Position numbers and translations under genes: made by a program. 64,000 nt of DNA from Calocera cornea HHB12733 (lineage: Eukaryota > Basidiomycota > Dacrymycetes > Dacrymycetales > Dacrymycetaceae), in contig KV423933.1 in NCBI GenBank assembly GCA_001632435.1, forward strand, positions 1-64,000. Reading direction: 5' to 3'. Position 1 is the stretch's first letter. Each line of letters opens with the position of its first letter. Of the stretch, positions 21,962 through 34,237 are shown in pieces. Below the pieces are notes generated by a model. The model saw only the letters and a program-made list of their open reading frames with translations. It did not search any database and had not been told where the DNA came from.

Positions 21962-22539
21962 TCCGCAAGACCGGGTACGATACTTGCAAGTTTTCGGGCA
22001 CATGTTTGGGTTCCTTCAACGGAGCCCTGATAGGTCGGTTTGTGCTCTCCGCGCTGTGGTCCGTGGCGGACCGACGAGATAGAACGTGGTGGGTGACCTG
22101 CAGGAGAGTAAGTATACGATCCTTCTCCACTTCGGAGAAGCGAGCTGAACGTGTCCCGGTAGTGACAAGCGATTATGTCACTTGTCCTCATGGCACGGTC
22201 TTTCTCTCCAGCAATTGGCAATCGAGGGGTGGGTTTTGTCAATAGGTAGGATCGCCTTACCGACGATCGAGGGTCGGCAAACCGCATACGATTCGAAGCA
22301 ATGTACAAGTAGCTCTGCAGAGATACCCGGATCAGGCACGAACGAACGATTACCCTCATTCATTGCATGGTCTCATTGTACCAATATTATTGTCGGATGT
22401 CATACCATGGTATGACGGAGAAGTGGTGTATATCACAAGTATAACATAGGTGGGTATGGAAGCTGCGAAGGTATGTCTTGCAACATCGTCTACTCCATTC
22501 AGGCCCCTCCTCGTCTTCAACCCTCAAGAAAGACCTTCT
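21962..22539. other. Convergent intergenic region
   Basis: It lies between two gene 3' ends. Open frames on both strands overlap each other and match nothing. It probably consists of the two 3' untranslated regions. Confidence 0.5.
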
Positions 22540-25500
22540 TCACGTGTCACGGGCATGAACAGGGCAGGCTCGCCCTCTTTGAAGCCAAGCAGATAAGCAA
22601 GCTACATAGGAGGGCCGAATTCAGGAACAACATCCGAGGCAGACCCTGACGTATGACGTACCATTGTGGAATGTGCACAGACAGCTCAAACGTGCAACTG
22701 TAGAACCTATTCATTTGGATATCATTAGCAAACTCAACGCAGCCCCAGCAATTCGGGGTCTCCTCACCCTTGGCAAACTCCTCGAGGCAGATTACGCCTG
22801 ATGCAACCGTCAGACCTGACCTCGGTACGAGCGCTAGAAGCAACGTACATTCACTGCCAATCAAGGCACTCTCCGCTGGCAGTCGGTAGACAAGATACCG
22901 CGCCGAGTTTTGCACTCCTCCGCCGGTGTTTCCTTCGAGACAGTTCTTGACATGGGCTTCCTGATCTGCGGCTGATCCAAGATCGGCCAAATTCTGATTA
23001 CAAACAGGGCATCTGGAACGGAATCATCAGCCGATTTTCCGCCGCCGATGATTGGGGACCTACTCAGTCAGATCACTGACGACAGAGCTAGAATCGCGGC
23101 TGATCCCAGGCACAGAAAGTCGTTCCGAATCGATGACTATGCCATTCAGGCCTGTCCGGAGTTGGCCTGGGACAGATGCATTTGCGGCGCGTTCCTCATA
23201 GCATGACTGACACACTCGATGCTGCGCTTCAGGCAGAGCGGGCATGGACATGGACGGATCAAGGATCACTTCGGAGGGGTCTAGCGAGACCCGATGGGCG
23301 GAGCATCGATCACAAAAAATGTGGCCACAACGACGACAGTGCTTCGTGTAAACCGTTAGATAGTGAAAAATATTTGAGATTTTGATCACGTACGTGCTTC
23401 CGAAGGAGGAAGCCGAAACGTCGGTGACAGTTGCGACACTCGACCGCATCGGAATCAGGTTCCCAAGTAGGCTGTAGTGAATGCGGCTGAGGGGCGTTCC
23501 ATCTCGGCGTGACAACCTTCTGGGGAGCATCGTGGGTTGGAACTCGGAATTCAGGCGCTTGGGACAGATCCGGCGTAAGATCAGCAGCCGTCCTAGATGA
23601 AGAACCGGAAGCACGAAGATTGAAGTAATCGACACCAGTAGAGTGTGAGCGGACTGAAGGGGGCCTGGCTGTTGACTGAGTCAGAGCCGGAGAAGAGGAT
23701 CGGTGAACCGGGTAGTGGAAGCTGTCGTCCGAGTCATCATCGTCGTCGTCTTGTTCCTCTTCATCTGCAGACAGTTGTCAGCGGGTTAAACGAGGGAAAG
23801 TTGGCGGTGCGCACCTTCACCGACGGTCATCAGACCATCAGCTCCTGCTTGTAAGCGGATGCGGTCGAGCTCGCGGCCGTATCGGGTCAGCAGCGCGTCA
23901 GCCTCTGCTCTGCGCTGCGGATCCTCATCATCTGAGGAATAGTCAGTTGGCAGCACTTAGCGCGCGCAATGATACCCACTCAAAAGACCGGTGCGAAGCT
24001 CGCTCACAGCTCTCTGGAGCTTCCCGATAGACCTCCGTACATCCGCGGCGGACGGCATTGCTGGCTCTTCCATCGGCGTCTTCAAGCTGTATGCATCATA
24101 CTCGACACCGTAACTGCGCGCATGCTGCGAGCCGGCGAGATATCGCGCTCGCGAAAGGTAGTCCTGGGCAGACGACAGGAATGTCTGCGGCATGGAACCC
24201 ATCTCTTGTCCTCCTTCGGATCCGCCAGTCTCATCGTACTCACTCAAGTACGGCGTGAGGGAGCCATCTGGTTGCAGCAGATACAAGCTACCATCCGGCT
24301 CCAGATATGGCAAAGGCGGTATATCAAGCCGGCGACGCATGACACGGACCCAGCGCCGCCTGCGACACCAAATGCCGGATGTCGCATCGGGCGAACCATT
24401 TGTGCGAGAGGTAGAGGCACCCATTAGACCGGATGTCATAAGCCCAGCTCCTGAAAGTACCCTTTCGAGCTGAGGAGGAACCTCGGATGACCATTGGTCG
24501 TCAGGATCATCCAAATGCCGTGCATATTGCCAGCCCTCGGTAGCGTCGCACTTGGGAGGGGTGAGATCTAGTGTCCAATCGGAGCTGAGTCACGAGTTAG
24601 TGATCATCTTGGAATGCGTCGCGAGATGACTTACAGCCAGAAGAAGCTCCTCTCGGAACCCTCCCGAGGCGTTGCCGCGTCGCCCTTCGCATTGACCCTC
24701 TTGACATTGAAAGGATCGTCGAGTAACGGCAACTGGACGTCGCTTCGCCAGGCAGCGATTCTCTCCGGCCCATCCTCCGGCGGATAGACGGTGAGCTCAA
24801 AGGGCGCTCTCCGGCCCTTCTTCCCCAATCCGGAAGCGGAGAACTTCGGCCTACCACCATTGACCGCGAGGGTCTTGAGGCGGGTATCGAGACGTTGATT
24901 CTCGTAGATCACAAGGGGAATCGTCGTGTGCACGGCGATGGGATCATATGGCGAACTCGAGCCTTGCCATCGCTCTGCCTCGGCCTTCTGCAGAATTTCG
25001 CAGATCCAGACCTCGAATACTGCCGCAGCGGCGTCATATGCCGTCTCACCCCAGTTGTTGCGGATCAACGGATTAGCGGCTTGCTTTGTAACGAGGTAGA
25101 GGACCACCGGCAGGTGTCCCTTTGATGCCGCATTCACTGGACGGGAATTGAGAGCGGTTCGATATTCGAAAGAATAAGCGCACTGAGAGGAGTCCAACCT
25201 CCTTTGCTCTTCCGATCTACCCGCCTGACGCGACTGTCATCGTCGGAGACGACATCTGCTGCTCCGCCCTGCTCGCACAACCAACGCACGATATCCAAAT
25301 AACCTTTCGAGCATGCGTTATGCATGGCCGTCCAACCATCTGCATCTTGGGCATGGACGTCTGCAGGGCTCTTCATGTTGGAAATAAGATAGATCACAAC
25401 CGGAAGATGGCCGTTGAGAGCAGCCTTGTGCAAGGCAGTCTGGAAAGAAGGTTAGAAAGGGGCTGCATGATTGAGTCAAGGACGCACCTCTCCCTCCTTG

Positions 25501-26298
25501 TCTTCAAAGTCCACCATGGCTCCGCACTCCTCAATCACTATGTGGAAATGTCAAACCGAGTTTATAAGTAGAACGGAGTTGAGACTCACGCCATCGCACA
25601 ACCTCCAATCTGCCTCGGCTCGCGGCGGCATGAAGCGCAGTCAGACCAGTTCTAGGAGCAGCGTCGTTTGCCAAAGCAAAAGCAGAGAACTTTTCACTCC
25701 CTCCTGCTTCATAGGCGGCAGCGCACAGCTGTTGAAGAGTCGTTAAATCTCCTGAGGCGGCAGCTGCCGCAAGGGACTCCAACAGAGCGGTCGACGGTTT
25801 TGCAGACGGACCACTTGTGCCCGCTCGACTGGATAACACGATCGGTGTCCCCTCTGGCTCCTTGCCCTTCGGTTCTGAAGGTGTAACGTAGTCTTCAGGT
25901 GCATCTTGTAAGTGGTTGTGCTCGAGAGACGGGGCCTCAGCAGGTTCGTCGTCCCTCGGCCTAGGGTACACGAATTCCTCGTCGGAATCCTCTTCCTCTT
26001 CCTCGGGCGGTTCAGGGGCATATGGAGGCCCAGGATCAGCTGCACCAGGATAGACGAATTCCTCTTCCGAGTCTTCGTCTTCTTCGCTATTTGGTCGCAG
26101 GTGAGTACTCATGGCTTCCGACTGCACAGTCGCCGTGGTCGCGTCGATAGCCTTGGCGAGCGGGTCAGAATCCACCTGCGAGGGGGTGCCCAATGGACTA
26201 GCACTGTGCTCTGAGTCAGCTAGAATCGCACAATCGTCGCTCTGCAATACGCACTCCATGCTGATCTGGAATCCTGGTCGACCGTCCTGACCGTTCAT
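22540..26298 (-). CDS. Ankyrin - DysF (peroxin/ferlin) - FYVE - RING protein
   Basis: One many-exon gene of roughly 1,000 residues. In order: an acidic N-terminus with repeats EEEFVYPGA and DEEFVYPRP; ankyrin repeats (GLTALHAAASRGRLEVVRW, TALHKAALNGHLPVVIYL, GWTAMHNACSKGYLDIVRWL, NAASKGHLPVVLYLV); a peroxin/ferlin-like part (IYENQR, FFWLSDWTLDL, ATEGWQYA, RRRRWVRV); an acidic linker; a FYVE finger (WEPDSDAVECRNC, HCRRCGHIFCDRCS, RVCQSCYEE); a CPVC...H...C finger; and a C-terminal RING (CVICLEEFAKG, CLCTFHNACLSAWLQRGRACPVH) ending at 22540. FYVE binds PI3P on endosomes and RING recruits E2, so a vacuolar/endosomal E3 like yeast Pib1 is likely. Ankyrin and DysF parts share an exon, so they are not separate genes. 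The basic FYVE motif reads RKHCRRC, one His short of R(R/K)HHCR. Some of about ten junctions may be off. Confidence 0.82.
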
Positions 26299-26429
26299 GG
26301 TGACAATCGTGTGCCTTGCGGTTGGGTCGTGGAGACTGTCGCACTGGAATGTGGGACAGAAATGGTAAGGGGCAAATGCCTCCGACCCTGACCCGCGATG
26401 AGGGACGCGTCGCTCTCATCGCTTCGACG
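26299..26429. promoter_or_regulatory. Compact bidirectional promoter
   Basis: Only 131 bp separate the start of the ANK-FYVE-RING gene from the start of the divergent coiled-coil membrane protein gene, so both promoters overlap. No TATA box is evident. Confidence 0.5.
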
Positions 26430-27211
26430 ATGTCAGCAGAGTCAGAGCCGGTCCACCCAGCTGCGCCGTCAAGGATGGACTCGGCACCTGCGCAGAGTGC
26501 TGCCGATGGCGCCTATCAGCCCTCGCAGGTCGTCGTGGTCGAGGTCGCTCAGACGAAGCTGGCTCGCACTCTAGGACCAGTCGTGATTGCGTCAGCAATC
26601 ATGGCTCCTCTCCTCCTCCTCCCGTATTGGGCTACGCGTGCAAAGCTGCGTCAGACTATGGCGCAGCTCCATCGATTGGAGTCTGTACCTTCAACGCTGA
26701 CGAGGCTGGAGACGCAGCTCGTCCCTGGGCTGCGTGAGATCCGCACAACGTCTGCAGATGCGTCCAGCGTGCTGGGAGAGGCAATCAAGAAGCTTGAGGT
26801 GGAAAATGCCGCTCTGCGGAAGGACCTTCTGGCGCTCGGACGCGAACTGGACAAGCTCTCTGTTCGAGTGAGCACGGAGAGCGAGTTGTCGAAGATCAGG
26901 GCTGCGCAGCCACCTCAGCGTGAGGTTAAGCTCGTTTCTGTGCAAGAGGATCCTCGGTACGCCTGTTAATCAGCGGCATTGTGTCCCGTAGTTGACTATA
27001 GTCCAGCGTTCCATCTCAACTCCTGAGCGAGGTCGGTTCTTCGCTCGGTACAATCGCGTCTTTCATTGAAGAGGTTGACATCAAGAACGGCCAGCCTCGC
27101 CGTGTCGACTCCCGGGGCATACAACGCATGCGTGCGGTTGCCTTGAAGCTCGAACAACTCAACTCACTACCCAAGCCACCCCCGCCGCCAAAGAACCCAC
27201 TATCTATCTGA
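26430..27211 (+). CDS. Single-pass membrane protein with coiled coil, unknown function
   Basis: Two exons: 26430-26956 and 27007-27211; the 50-bp intron (26957-27006) joins EDPR to VPSQLLSEVG. MSAESEPVHP begins a disordered Ala/Pro-rich leader; then LGPVVIASAIMAPLLLLPYWA forms one membrane segment, followed by heptad-like helices (LHRLESVPSTLTRLETQL, IKKLEVENAALRKDLLAL), and a Pro-rich tail (LPKPPPPPKNPLSI). An in-frame Met further upstream (26316) exists, but 26430 gives the usual leader. The family is not recognised; topology resembles tethering or organelle-membrane proteins. Divergent from the FYVE-RING gene. Confidence 0.72.
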
Positions 27212-27377
27212 GGTAAACCAATGTACTATCATTTGCTCTTCTGTATGCCCCACCATACCATCTCTGTACTCTTGCATTATGAAGTACCAACATGTATGCT
27301 TGCTGTTTCATTACGCCTCACTCAACCCTGTTGTCGCATATATATGTAGTACGCATGTACTACATATCTGTCTCCCC

Positions 27378-28650
27378 TCATTGTGCAATAGACCAGTTCA
27401 GCTGCTTTCCTGCCCAGAACGGGACAACTGCTTCGTCCCCCATCTTCCATTCTTCCTCGATATGGATGGCAGCTCGTTCCAGCTTGATCGGCGCTGTCCC
27501 CAGCGCAACTTCGCGACTGTAGAATTTCCGCCCGTTGGTGCTAACGAAGGTTTCAAGCTTGTCCAGCGCTCCAAATGATTCCAGCAGATGAGCAACTAGA
27601 GGTAGGAGGACGGGCGACGTGTACACGCCAGCTGCGCAGGGAGATGAGGGCTGCGCAATCGACTTGCTTTTCGGTGGGTGCGGGGCCGAGTCAGATCCAA
27701 GGAAGAAACGAGGATGGCCTGGGTGGAGTCATTCAGTGCGCAGGCCAATGGTCAAAGATAGGGGTGTACCTTCTCGGATAACATCCTGCAAAGCTTGCCG
27801 ATCATCAGGGAACTTGGCGACAGGCTTGCAGAAGTGCCAGGAGTTTCCCGCCCAGTCATCGGCTGTCATAGCGAGGTGATGCGCAGTGATCGTGCACGCG
27901 ACGGTATCCCCAAGACTCTTGACCGCCTCGACCGCCTGTCTTGTTGTGGCATGTTCAAGTACTATCTTGAGCTTCGGAAACACCGCGTGCAACTTGATCA
28001 GATGCGGCAGGAATGCAATTTCCGCGTTCAGGACGCAGATGTTCTGTGCTCAGATCTCAGCACAGGTAATCCATAAGAAACGGCAGGACGGCGTTACATT
28101 GGCCGCGTCGGAGGGGACCTCGCCGTGGAGGTTCAGCACAAGTCCGGCTTCCTCCATAGCCTCGAAGACCGGGTAGTATACCTCATAAGATTCGATGCCG
28201 CCCTCAGACCCCGTGGTGACACCACGGGGGTATGATTTCACACCTTTCCAAGGCATTTCAGCTTCAGCGGCAGGATGTCAGGGAATGTCCTACCCACGAC
28301 GCCGGCAGCCTTTGCCTTCTTCACCTCTTCCGGCGTGAGGTCCGGCGACAGATATAGGGTCATTAAGAACTCGACATTCGGCTCAATCCTCTGTAATTGC
28401 TCCTTATATTCCACGGCCTGTGCCGTCGTGGTAATAGGTGGTTTTGTGTTGGGCTACACGGAGACACGTGAGCGGACAATGTATGCCTAAGGGAAATCTC
28501 GAGAACCATAATGTATGCGAGCCGAAAGCCACCCTTAAGGACATGCGGCGTGACAAGCTCGCTCATCGGAGGCTGACGCAGATGACAATGGAAGTCGGCC
28601 GGAGATGTCACCGATATCGTGGCCATTCTGGTCATAATGTTTGCGGTCAA
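27378..28650 (-). CDS. URA4: Dihydroorotase (pyrimidine biosynthesis)
   Basis: Five exons. The start (28650, or the Met at 28626, MATISVTSPADF) leads to DFHCHLRQP with the HxH zinc ligands. Further exons carry PNTKPPITTTAQAVEY, VKSYPRG with the carbamylated Lys, LNLHGEVP, ICVLNAEIAFLPHL, VLEHATTRQA, FLGSDSAPHP with the catalytic Asp, and VSTNGRKFY. The enzyme closes carbamoyl-aspartate to dihydroorotate in the cytosol, step three of UMP synthesis. This is the monofunctional homodimeric type as in yeast Ura4, apart from the CAD-like Ura2. The first donor reads GTTCTC, unusual, but YIM|PNTKPP is exactly the family sequence. The last intron splits a Gly codon (REG|HPRFF). Confidence 0.95.
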
Positions 28651-30606
28651 GTGGACGAGAGTCTCGCGGGGTCACGAAGCTGAAGAAGAAGGTTGGCGGT
28701 GCAGAAAGATGATGATTGAATGGATTGTCGCCGCGCCGCTCAGGGATCGCCGTCTTCCGGCGCGTAGTGAAGAGCACTGCCACTCCAGCGGCAATTCTTC
28801 GGCCGATCATGCTTACCGACAACGCACGGACCACTCGATATAGTCGCGCACCCTCCTGCACGGTGCAACGCCTCGCGATCCATCCATGAGTGGTCTAATA
28901 CTGAGTCGCGTACGTGTCCCTTCATCACTGCCTTCAAACTCGGCTCTCCAATCTTGCCTGGAGCCCCTCAGCGCATCAATTTGTCCTACGAATTGTCGCG
29001 CGCGGAATGGCGTGCGTGCTCCCTTTGTGGTGCCACCAATACGAAACCCGGGAATGTTGAGATCCTGACCGCCGCCGGTCCGCCGGTGAGTATATGTGGG
29101 CGTCATCCAGGCTGTGTCTGTGCGCTCCACGTGGTGACGTGTGCTTATCCTCGTTTCGATCCTCGGATTTGTCCATCGCCCTAATATGTCGAGCCTGTCA
29201 ATCGTAGGCCCGATCTCATAGGTGTGCGACTATGGCTGTCTGTTTGTGGCAAGAGCTCAATAAACTTTCCCACTGCTCGCTCCCGGCCGTCAGCGGTGCC
29301 TGACTCACGGCATAGGCATCCCGAGCAAGTGGATGGCGGTCATCTGCCACAATGGTGCCCGTGAAACGCTGTCGGTTTTGTATGTCACCGGCGGGGGTGC
29401 ACATGTGTGCTGGCGAAGCGCAAGTGGGACAATAATGACGCGCGGCTGGCGGGAAGAGGGGTGAGCCTTCCAGATGCAAGAGAGGGTTCGAATTGTTCCA
29501 TTATCGGCACGCTGGGATGCATGAAGCTCCCTATTTCTCGCGTCATCCTACTGCGACCCTCTGATACTCGCGCTGTGGGTATACGTAAGAAGTCGACGGT
29601 CTTTGTCACCACGCACGAGAGCAGCCAGCAGTCTGATGCGGCAGCGGCACGCTTGCGGCTTAATCGGGATTCTCCTCTGATTATCAGGGCCTGCCGGCGG
29701 AAGTCAGCCCGCCTGGTCCACCGCCCAGATGGTGGATCAAGGGGCGACATTGTGCCGGCGGAAGCAGGCCGGCCTTATTCCCTGACCGCAAGGCACGGGC
29801 CGGATTCGGATACTTGCCACCTGGGTGCTATGATAGAAGCCCAGAAGCAGGCTAGCGCGAAGTTGCCAGGGCTTCGCGCCGAAACGCAGAAAGCGCAGAA
29901 ACCGTCGACGACCGGCTGCGTCCAATGCGGTGCGCGCGGATTGGAAGTCGACTGTGGGAAGCAGGAGGCCGCTCGGTGGGAGCGCGACAATGCGGCGCGC
30001 TTGCGATAGCGCGCAACGTTTTTCCTGACAATAACCCCTCGCACCGCCTCTGCGTCACCGCCCGTATCGAGGGGCATCGCGACAACGCCCTCTTTTGGCG
30101 GAGGCCCCAAGCCGGCAGGGGGCGAGGTGTTCTGCGTGCAGAAGCACCCAGTCATCAGAGGAATAATAAGAACGACACCATTCGATTGCTTCGTCTCGGT
30201 GGTAATAATAGAGTACAACACTGGGATTCATTCGTTTGTTGGTGTATATTATACGGCAATGCGACGAATGTCGAGGAAAACCGAGACAGAAACTGCTTGG
30301 ACAATAGGAGGGCCAAAAGCGAAAGGAGAATAATGTAGAATACAGCTCCACACCACGCATCCCCATCCGTATGGACACAGCCGAGACCAGGGATATACTG
30401 AGGGAGGCGGGCTTTGGGCCAGCGAACGAAAGCACAGCAAACCGCTAGTGATACACGAGTGGTTCCGACGAAAGAGGAAGCCGAGGAGGAGTAGGAAACC
30501 GGCGGATCTGGATTTCTGAGAGTCTGAGAGGACACGAGTAACGAACGGGAAACGGAATCGGAAGCGGAAACGGCGCTGCTGGATCCGGCCGCTCGGCCCC
30601 ACCCGC
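28651..30606. other. Two kilobases without a supported gene
   Basis: It contains the dihydroorotase promoter and, toward 30,600, the likely GATA-factor 3' untranslated region. A plus-strand open frame of 200 codons (29407-30009) is the longest. It is Arg-rich, lacks any known motif, and has overlapping frames on the other strand, so it is not annotated as a gene. Confidence 0.45.
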
Positions 30607-32296
30607 CTAGTTCCGCTTGCGGCTGGGCGAGGCGGTGAGCTCGGAGACCGGGATCGTCTGCCATCCAGTGGCTTCAGGAATCCCGGGCATGCCGACCGCG
30701 GCGCTGTGGCGTCTCCCGTCCGGCGTGGAGAGGCCACTATCGGTGCGGTCCGCGGGCATGCCAAAGTTTGGCAGGGAGGACCGGCGCTGGTAGGCGTAGT
30801 AGTCCGCCGAGGAGGACAGGGGCCGCGCGCTGGGGTCGTACGGCGCGGGCATGGGCAGGGTGGCCGACTTCATCGGTGCTTGGGGAACGCGGATGGGGCT
30901 GTCCGAGGGGTACGCGTGGCCCGGATTCGGGCTGTTGTAGGCAGAGCCGTTGCGGGAGACGCTGCGGCTCGCGTCGCTCGCCTCGGACTCGAGCGTCGAC
31001 GCCCTGCGCGGGAAGGCGTCCTCGCCCTTGACGGCTGCCATGGCGCGGAAGCGGGCGGCCGTATTCGGGCTCGTCTCACGCGAAATGACGCTGACGATCT
31101 TGGTCGTCTTGCGGACCTTTGTGCCGCAGCGCAGCTCGTCGAAGCGGTGCGGGCGGGTTCGGCCGTGCGTGCGCTCGTACAGGCCGCACTTGTTGCACAC
31201 GATCTTGCCCGGCGTGAGCGTGCTCCGCCGCCAGGAGGGCGGCTCGGTCGTGTGGCAATTGTGGCACTTGCGGCGAAGGAACTGTTTCGACTCGTCAGAA
31301 CTGTGCAGAACTCCTATAATTCCAGAAATCTCTCACCTGCGTCTCCTTCGACGCCGCGTCGTCCGTGTGCATGACCTGCATCATCTGGGGCCTGAAGACG
31401 AGCGGCTGGACCGAGTGGTGGGAGGAGGACGAGCCCGGGCGGGAGTAGCCGCCGAGCTCGGGCGAGCGCCGCTCCTCCTTGACGTCGTACCCGGTCTCGC
31501 TGCCGCTCCTGTACGTGACGAGCCGGCCATCGTGCAGCGCGGAGGGGTCGGCCGTGAGGGGGATGGCGGCGCTCGCGTAGATGTTGCCGTCCGAGTCGGA
31601 GCTGTAGTCCATCTGCATGCCGTGCTCGCTGCCGAAGCTCGTGTAGCTGCTCGAGCGCAGGAGCGTGCCCGCGTCCGCCGGCGCGCCGTAGGCCATCCCG
31701 TGCTGCACGCCTGCGGCGGCGTCTATCTGGTCGGGGAGCTCCGCCTCGGGGGTGTAGTTCCACGGCTGGGGCATGGGCTGGGAGATGTGCTGCGGCGGGG
31801 CAGGGGCGGAGTAGTATAGCTCCGGGGAGGCCTCGTGCTGGAGGCGGTCGAGCTTCATCTGCGCGTGCTGGAGGTCGGAGAGGAAGGAGGCTCCCTGGGA
31901 GTGGAGCGAGTCTGTGGAGGAGGAGCCGGACCAGTACTGCTGGGCCGGCGGGGGGTCCTGCTGGTGGTGGTGGTGCTGTGCCTGGTGCGGGTGCGGGTGC
32001 GGGTGCGGGTGGACGTCGATGGACATGGTGTGCTCCTGCTGGTGCGGTGGTGCGAATGCAAACGGGTAGCCGGGCTGCTTGTCCTGCGTTGCGGCGACGG
32101 TGTGGGGGTGGTCGAAGGCCGGGCGTGCGGCGAGATGGGGGAAGCCTGCTGTTGACTGGGGCGGGGACTGATTGTATATCATCGCAAAGTCGTCTGCGGA
32201 CGCAGAGAAGTCTGTGCGCGGGGAAGCGGTCGAGGGCGGAGTGGACGCCGAGGAATTCGAGAGGTTGTCCGAGGGCAGGAACGGCGCGCTGTCCAT
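30607..32296 (-). CDS. GATA-type zinc finger transcription factor
   Basis: Two exons: 32296-31337 and 31281-30607, intron GTGAGA...ACAG, together 544 residues. Exon 1 is disordered: Ser/Pro-rich with His runs (HPHPHPHPHQAQHHHHQQ) and Gln/Pro. Exon 2 opens with the finger: KCHNCHTTEPPSWRRSTLTP, then a CNKC pair, GLYERTHGRTRP and FDELR. This is a single GATA finger of the fungal type with a longer Cys-Cys loop (19 residues between inner cysteines by my count) than the usual 17. The C-terminal half is Ser/Pro-rich with RRASTLESEASD, ending SPSRKRN. Such factors bind GATA sites and regulate nitrogen use, iron, light or development; which applies here cannot be told. The long upstream region fits a regulator. 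Confidence 0.86.
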
Positions 32297-34237
32297 GGGG
32301 CGCGGTGGGGCGGCACGGTGACGAGGGTCCGGGAAGTCGTGCGTGTTTGGTCAGTAACAGTCGCGAGACGCGAGTGGGCGGTCCCTTGGCCTTGGGGCAG
32401 CACGGACAGGGGCGGGCGAGAAGAACGGGGAGCTGGCGCGGGCGGAATGGGGCCGGGCCACGGGGGATGCTTCGGCGGTAAGGTCCCGGCGTGCGAGATC
32501 TCGGGCGGTCGCAGAAGACGGGGTGCGGCGGGGGCGCGGGGGGGTTACGATGGGAACTCTGGCTGGAAGGAGACGGGGCGCGGGGGAGTATGTATACCTT
32601 CTGGGCGCGGGGCGGGGGCGGTACCGGTCCTGGGGGATGTGCGGTGCGGTGTGGGAGGCGGCGCGCTATGGCCACTGGCTAAGGCGAGGGGGGTGTGCTT
32701 GTGTGTTTGTATTGTCGGCGGGAGTATGTACTGGCCGTGGGAAGGGCCGGTGGGGAGGGGAGGCGGAGGGCGGCGTGTGGGTGTGGGTGTGTGAGGTGGG
32801 GGTGGGTGGGCCATGGCAGGCTGCGTCCCGGTGTGGGTTTAAGAGCGCGGACTGGAGGCGCTGTGGGTCGAGGGGTCGGGGGGAGGGTCTAGGAGGACTT
32901 GTGCCGAAGTTCGGGGAGAGGGTGAAGCGGGCCCCAAGTCGGGATGGGATGGGATGGGATGGGATGAGCGATGGGTTGGGTTGTGCGCGTTGCTTCCTGG
33001 AGCGAGGCTGTGGACGGACTGGACTGGACTGGCGGAACGGGGAATCGAATGTGGGATGCCGGAAGGTGAGAAACGAGACTGCAACTGCGACTGCGACTGC
33101 GAATCCGTGTGCGGTGGCGGCACGGGCAGCCGCGAGTGGGAGGGACAACCCAGCCAGACGCGTGTTACCCCCCGGCGGTGCCCATCCCCACCGACGACGG
33201 CATGCACATGCCTCCGCCCTGGGCTCGCCTGCCCCGTTCCTCACTTTCACGCGCACACCCACCGAGGACCCCTGAAGACGGCCGTCCCTCCTCCTCCCAG
33301 CGCGGCCCAACGGCGCCCCTTCCCGCATCCTCCCATCCCCCCCAGCCCCGATTCTCCCGCGGCCGCCCAGTGCCCAGTCATCGCACCGCTTCCCACTTCC
33401 CACTTCCCTTCCGTAATCACCCCCTCCTGTTTCTGCGTGTTTCGTAATCCCCCCCCACCCCCCTGGCCAGTACAGCCGTTTCGAACCACCGCTCGAACCA
33501 ACGCTCGAATCATTATCATCCCTGATGATGGGCCGCCCCTGCCGCACTGTCCAGCCTCGCTAGCCATAAAGGCCTAGTCATTGTTATTGTACATTGGACA
33601 CATGCATACACTTAGCATGCGAGAGCGCACTGGCCCCTGCGCCCCCTGGGCCAAAACACGATTGAGAGAACGGCACGCTTCTCCAGTATACCAGTGCCCG
33701 TGCCAGTGCCAGGGCGTCCAGGCTGCTGCTTCTCGCAAACCGCGTCTCTGGCCCAACAACAGCCCACAGCCGCAAAGCCGCCAGAGGAGCGCAACGGCAA
33801 CACGCGCACGCGCTTCGTCCTCGCTCCGCCGTCTTCCGCCGCACCCCGGCGTTCCCGTTCCATGCAGACGGCACGCTCGGGCAAGCAGAAGCCGCGCTCC
33901 CCTGCCCACGCACGCGCACGCCCCTCTCGTCTCCCGGGGCTCGCACTTGGTCCTCGGAACTCGCGCCTCCCAGGCCGAAGAAAAACTGCAGTGGAATAGT
34001 GGTACATTGCGGAAGGCGTAAACACAGAACACAGAACACAGAACACAGAATCAGAGCGTGTAATCGTGCAGAGTTGCTCAATCAGGCAGCTCTTATTTCA
34101 CGCTCAAGCGACATGGCAGAGGACGGGCATGCTTCCCAGGATCGACGGCCGGGTTGGCTGACGTGCCTAAGGGCGCCCAGGTGCCCAGGTGCGAAGATCG
34201 GGCAGGCAGGGCCGCGCATCCGGAGACGACCGCCTGT
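32297..34237. other. Long low-complexity upstream region of the GATA factor
   Basis: GC-rich and full of short tandem repeats: GGGAT units at about 32940-32965, ACTGG repeats near 33018, GCAACTGCGACTGC near 33080, and ACACAGA units at about 34022-34050. Overlapping open frames on both strands (up to 293 codons) follow from the base composition and share no motif. It probably holds the GATA-factor leader and promoter. Confidence 0.5.

Noticed and set aside
29407..30009. 200-codon plus-strand open frame
   Set aside because: No recognised domain, Arg-rich, with opposing open frames; kept only as a remark on the intergenic stretch.
31314..32675. 453-codon minus-strand frame over the GATA factor
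   Set aside because: It is a shifted frame of exon 1, Pro/Arg-rich without domains; the other frame gives the disordered region and joins the zinc finger by a good intron.
32666..33547. 293-codon minus-strand open frame upstream of the GATA gene
   Set aside because: Low-complexity sequence with microsatellites; overlapping frames on the other strand are almost as long, so composition explains it.
33574..34081. Three overlapping minus frames and one plus frame of about 145-165 codons
   Set aside because: All frames of a GC-rich stretch are open at once; none has family features or splice-linked exons.
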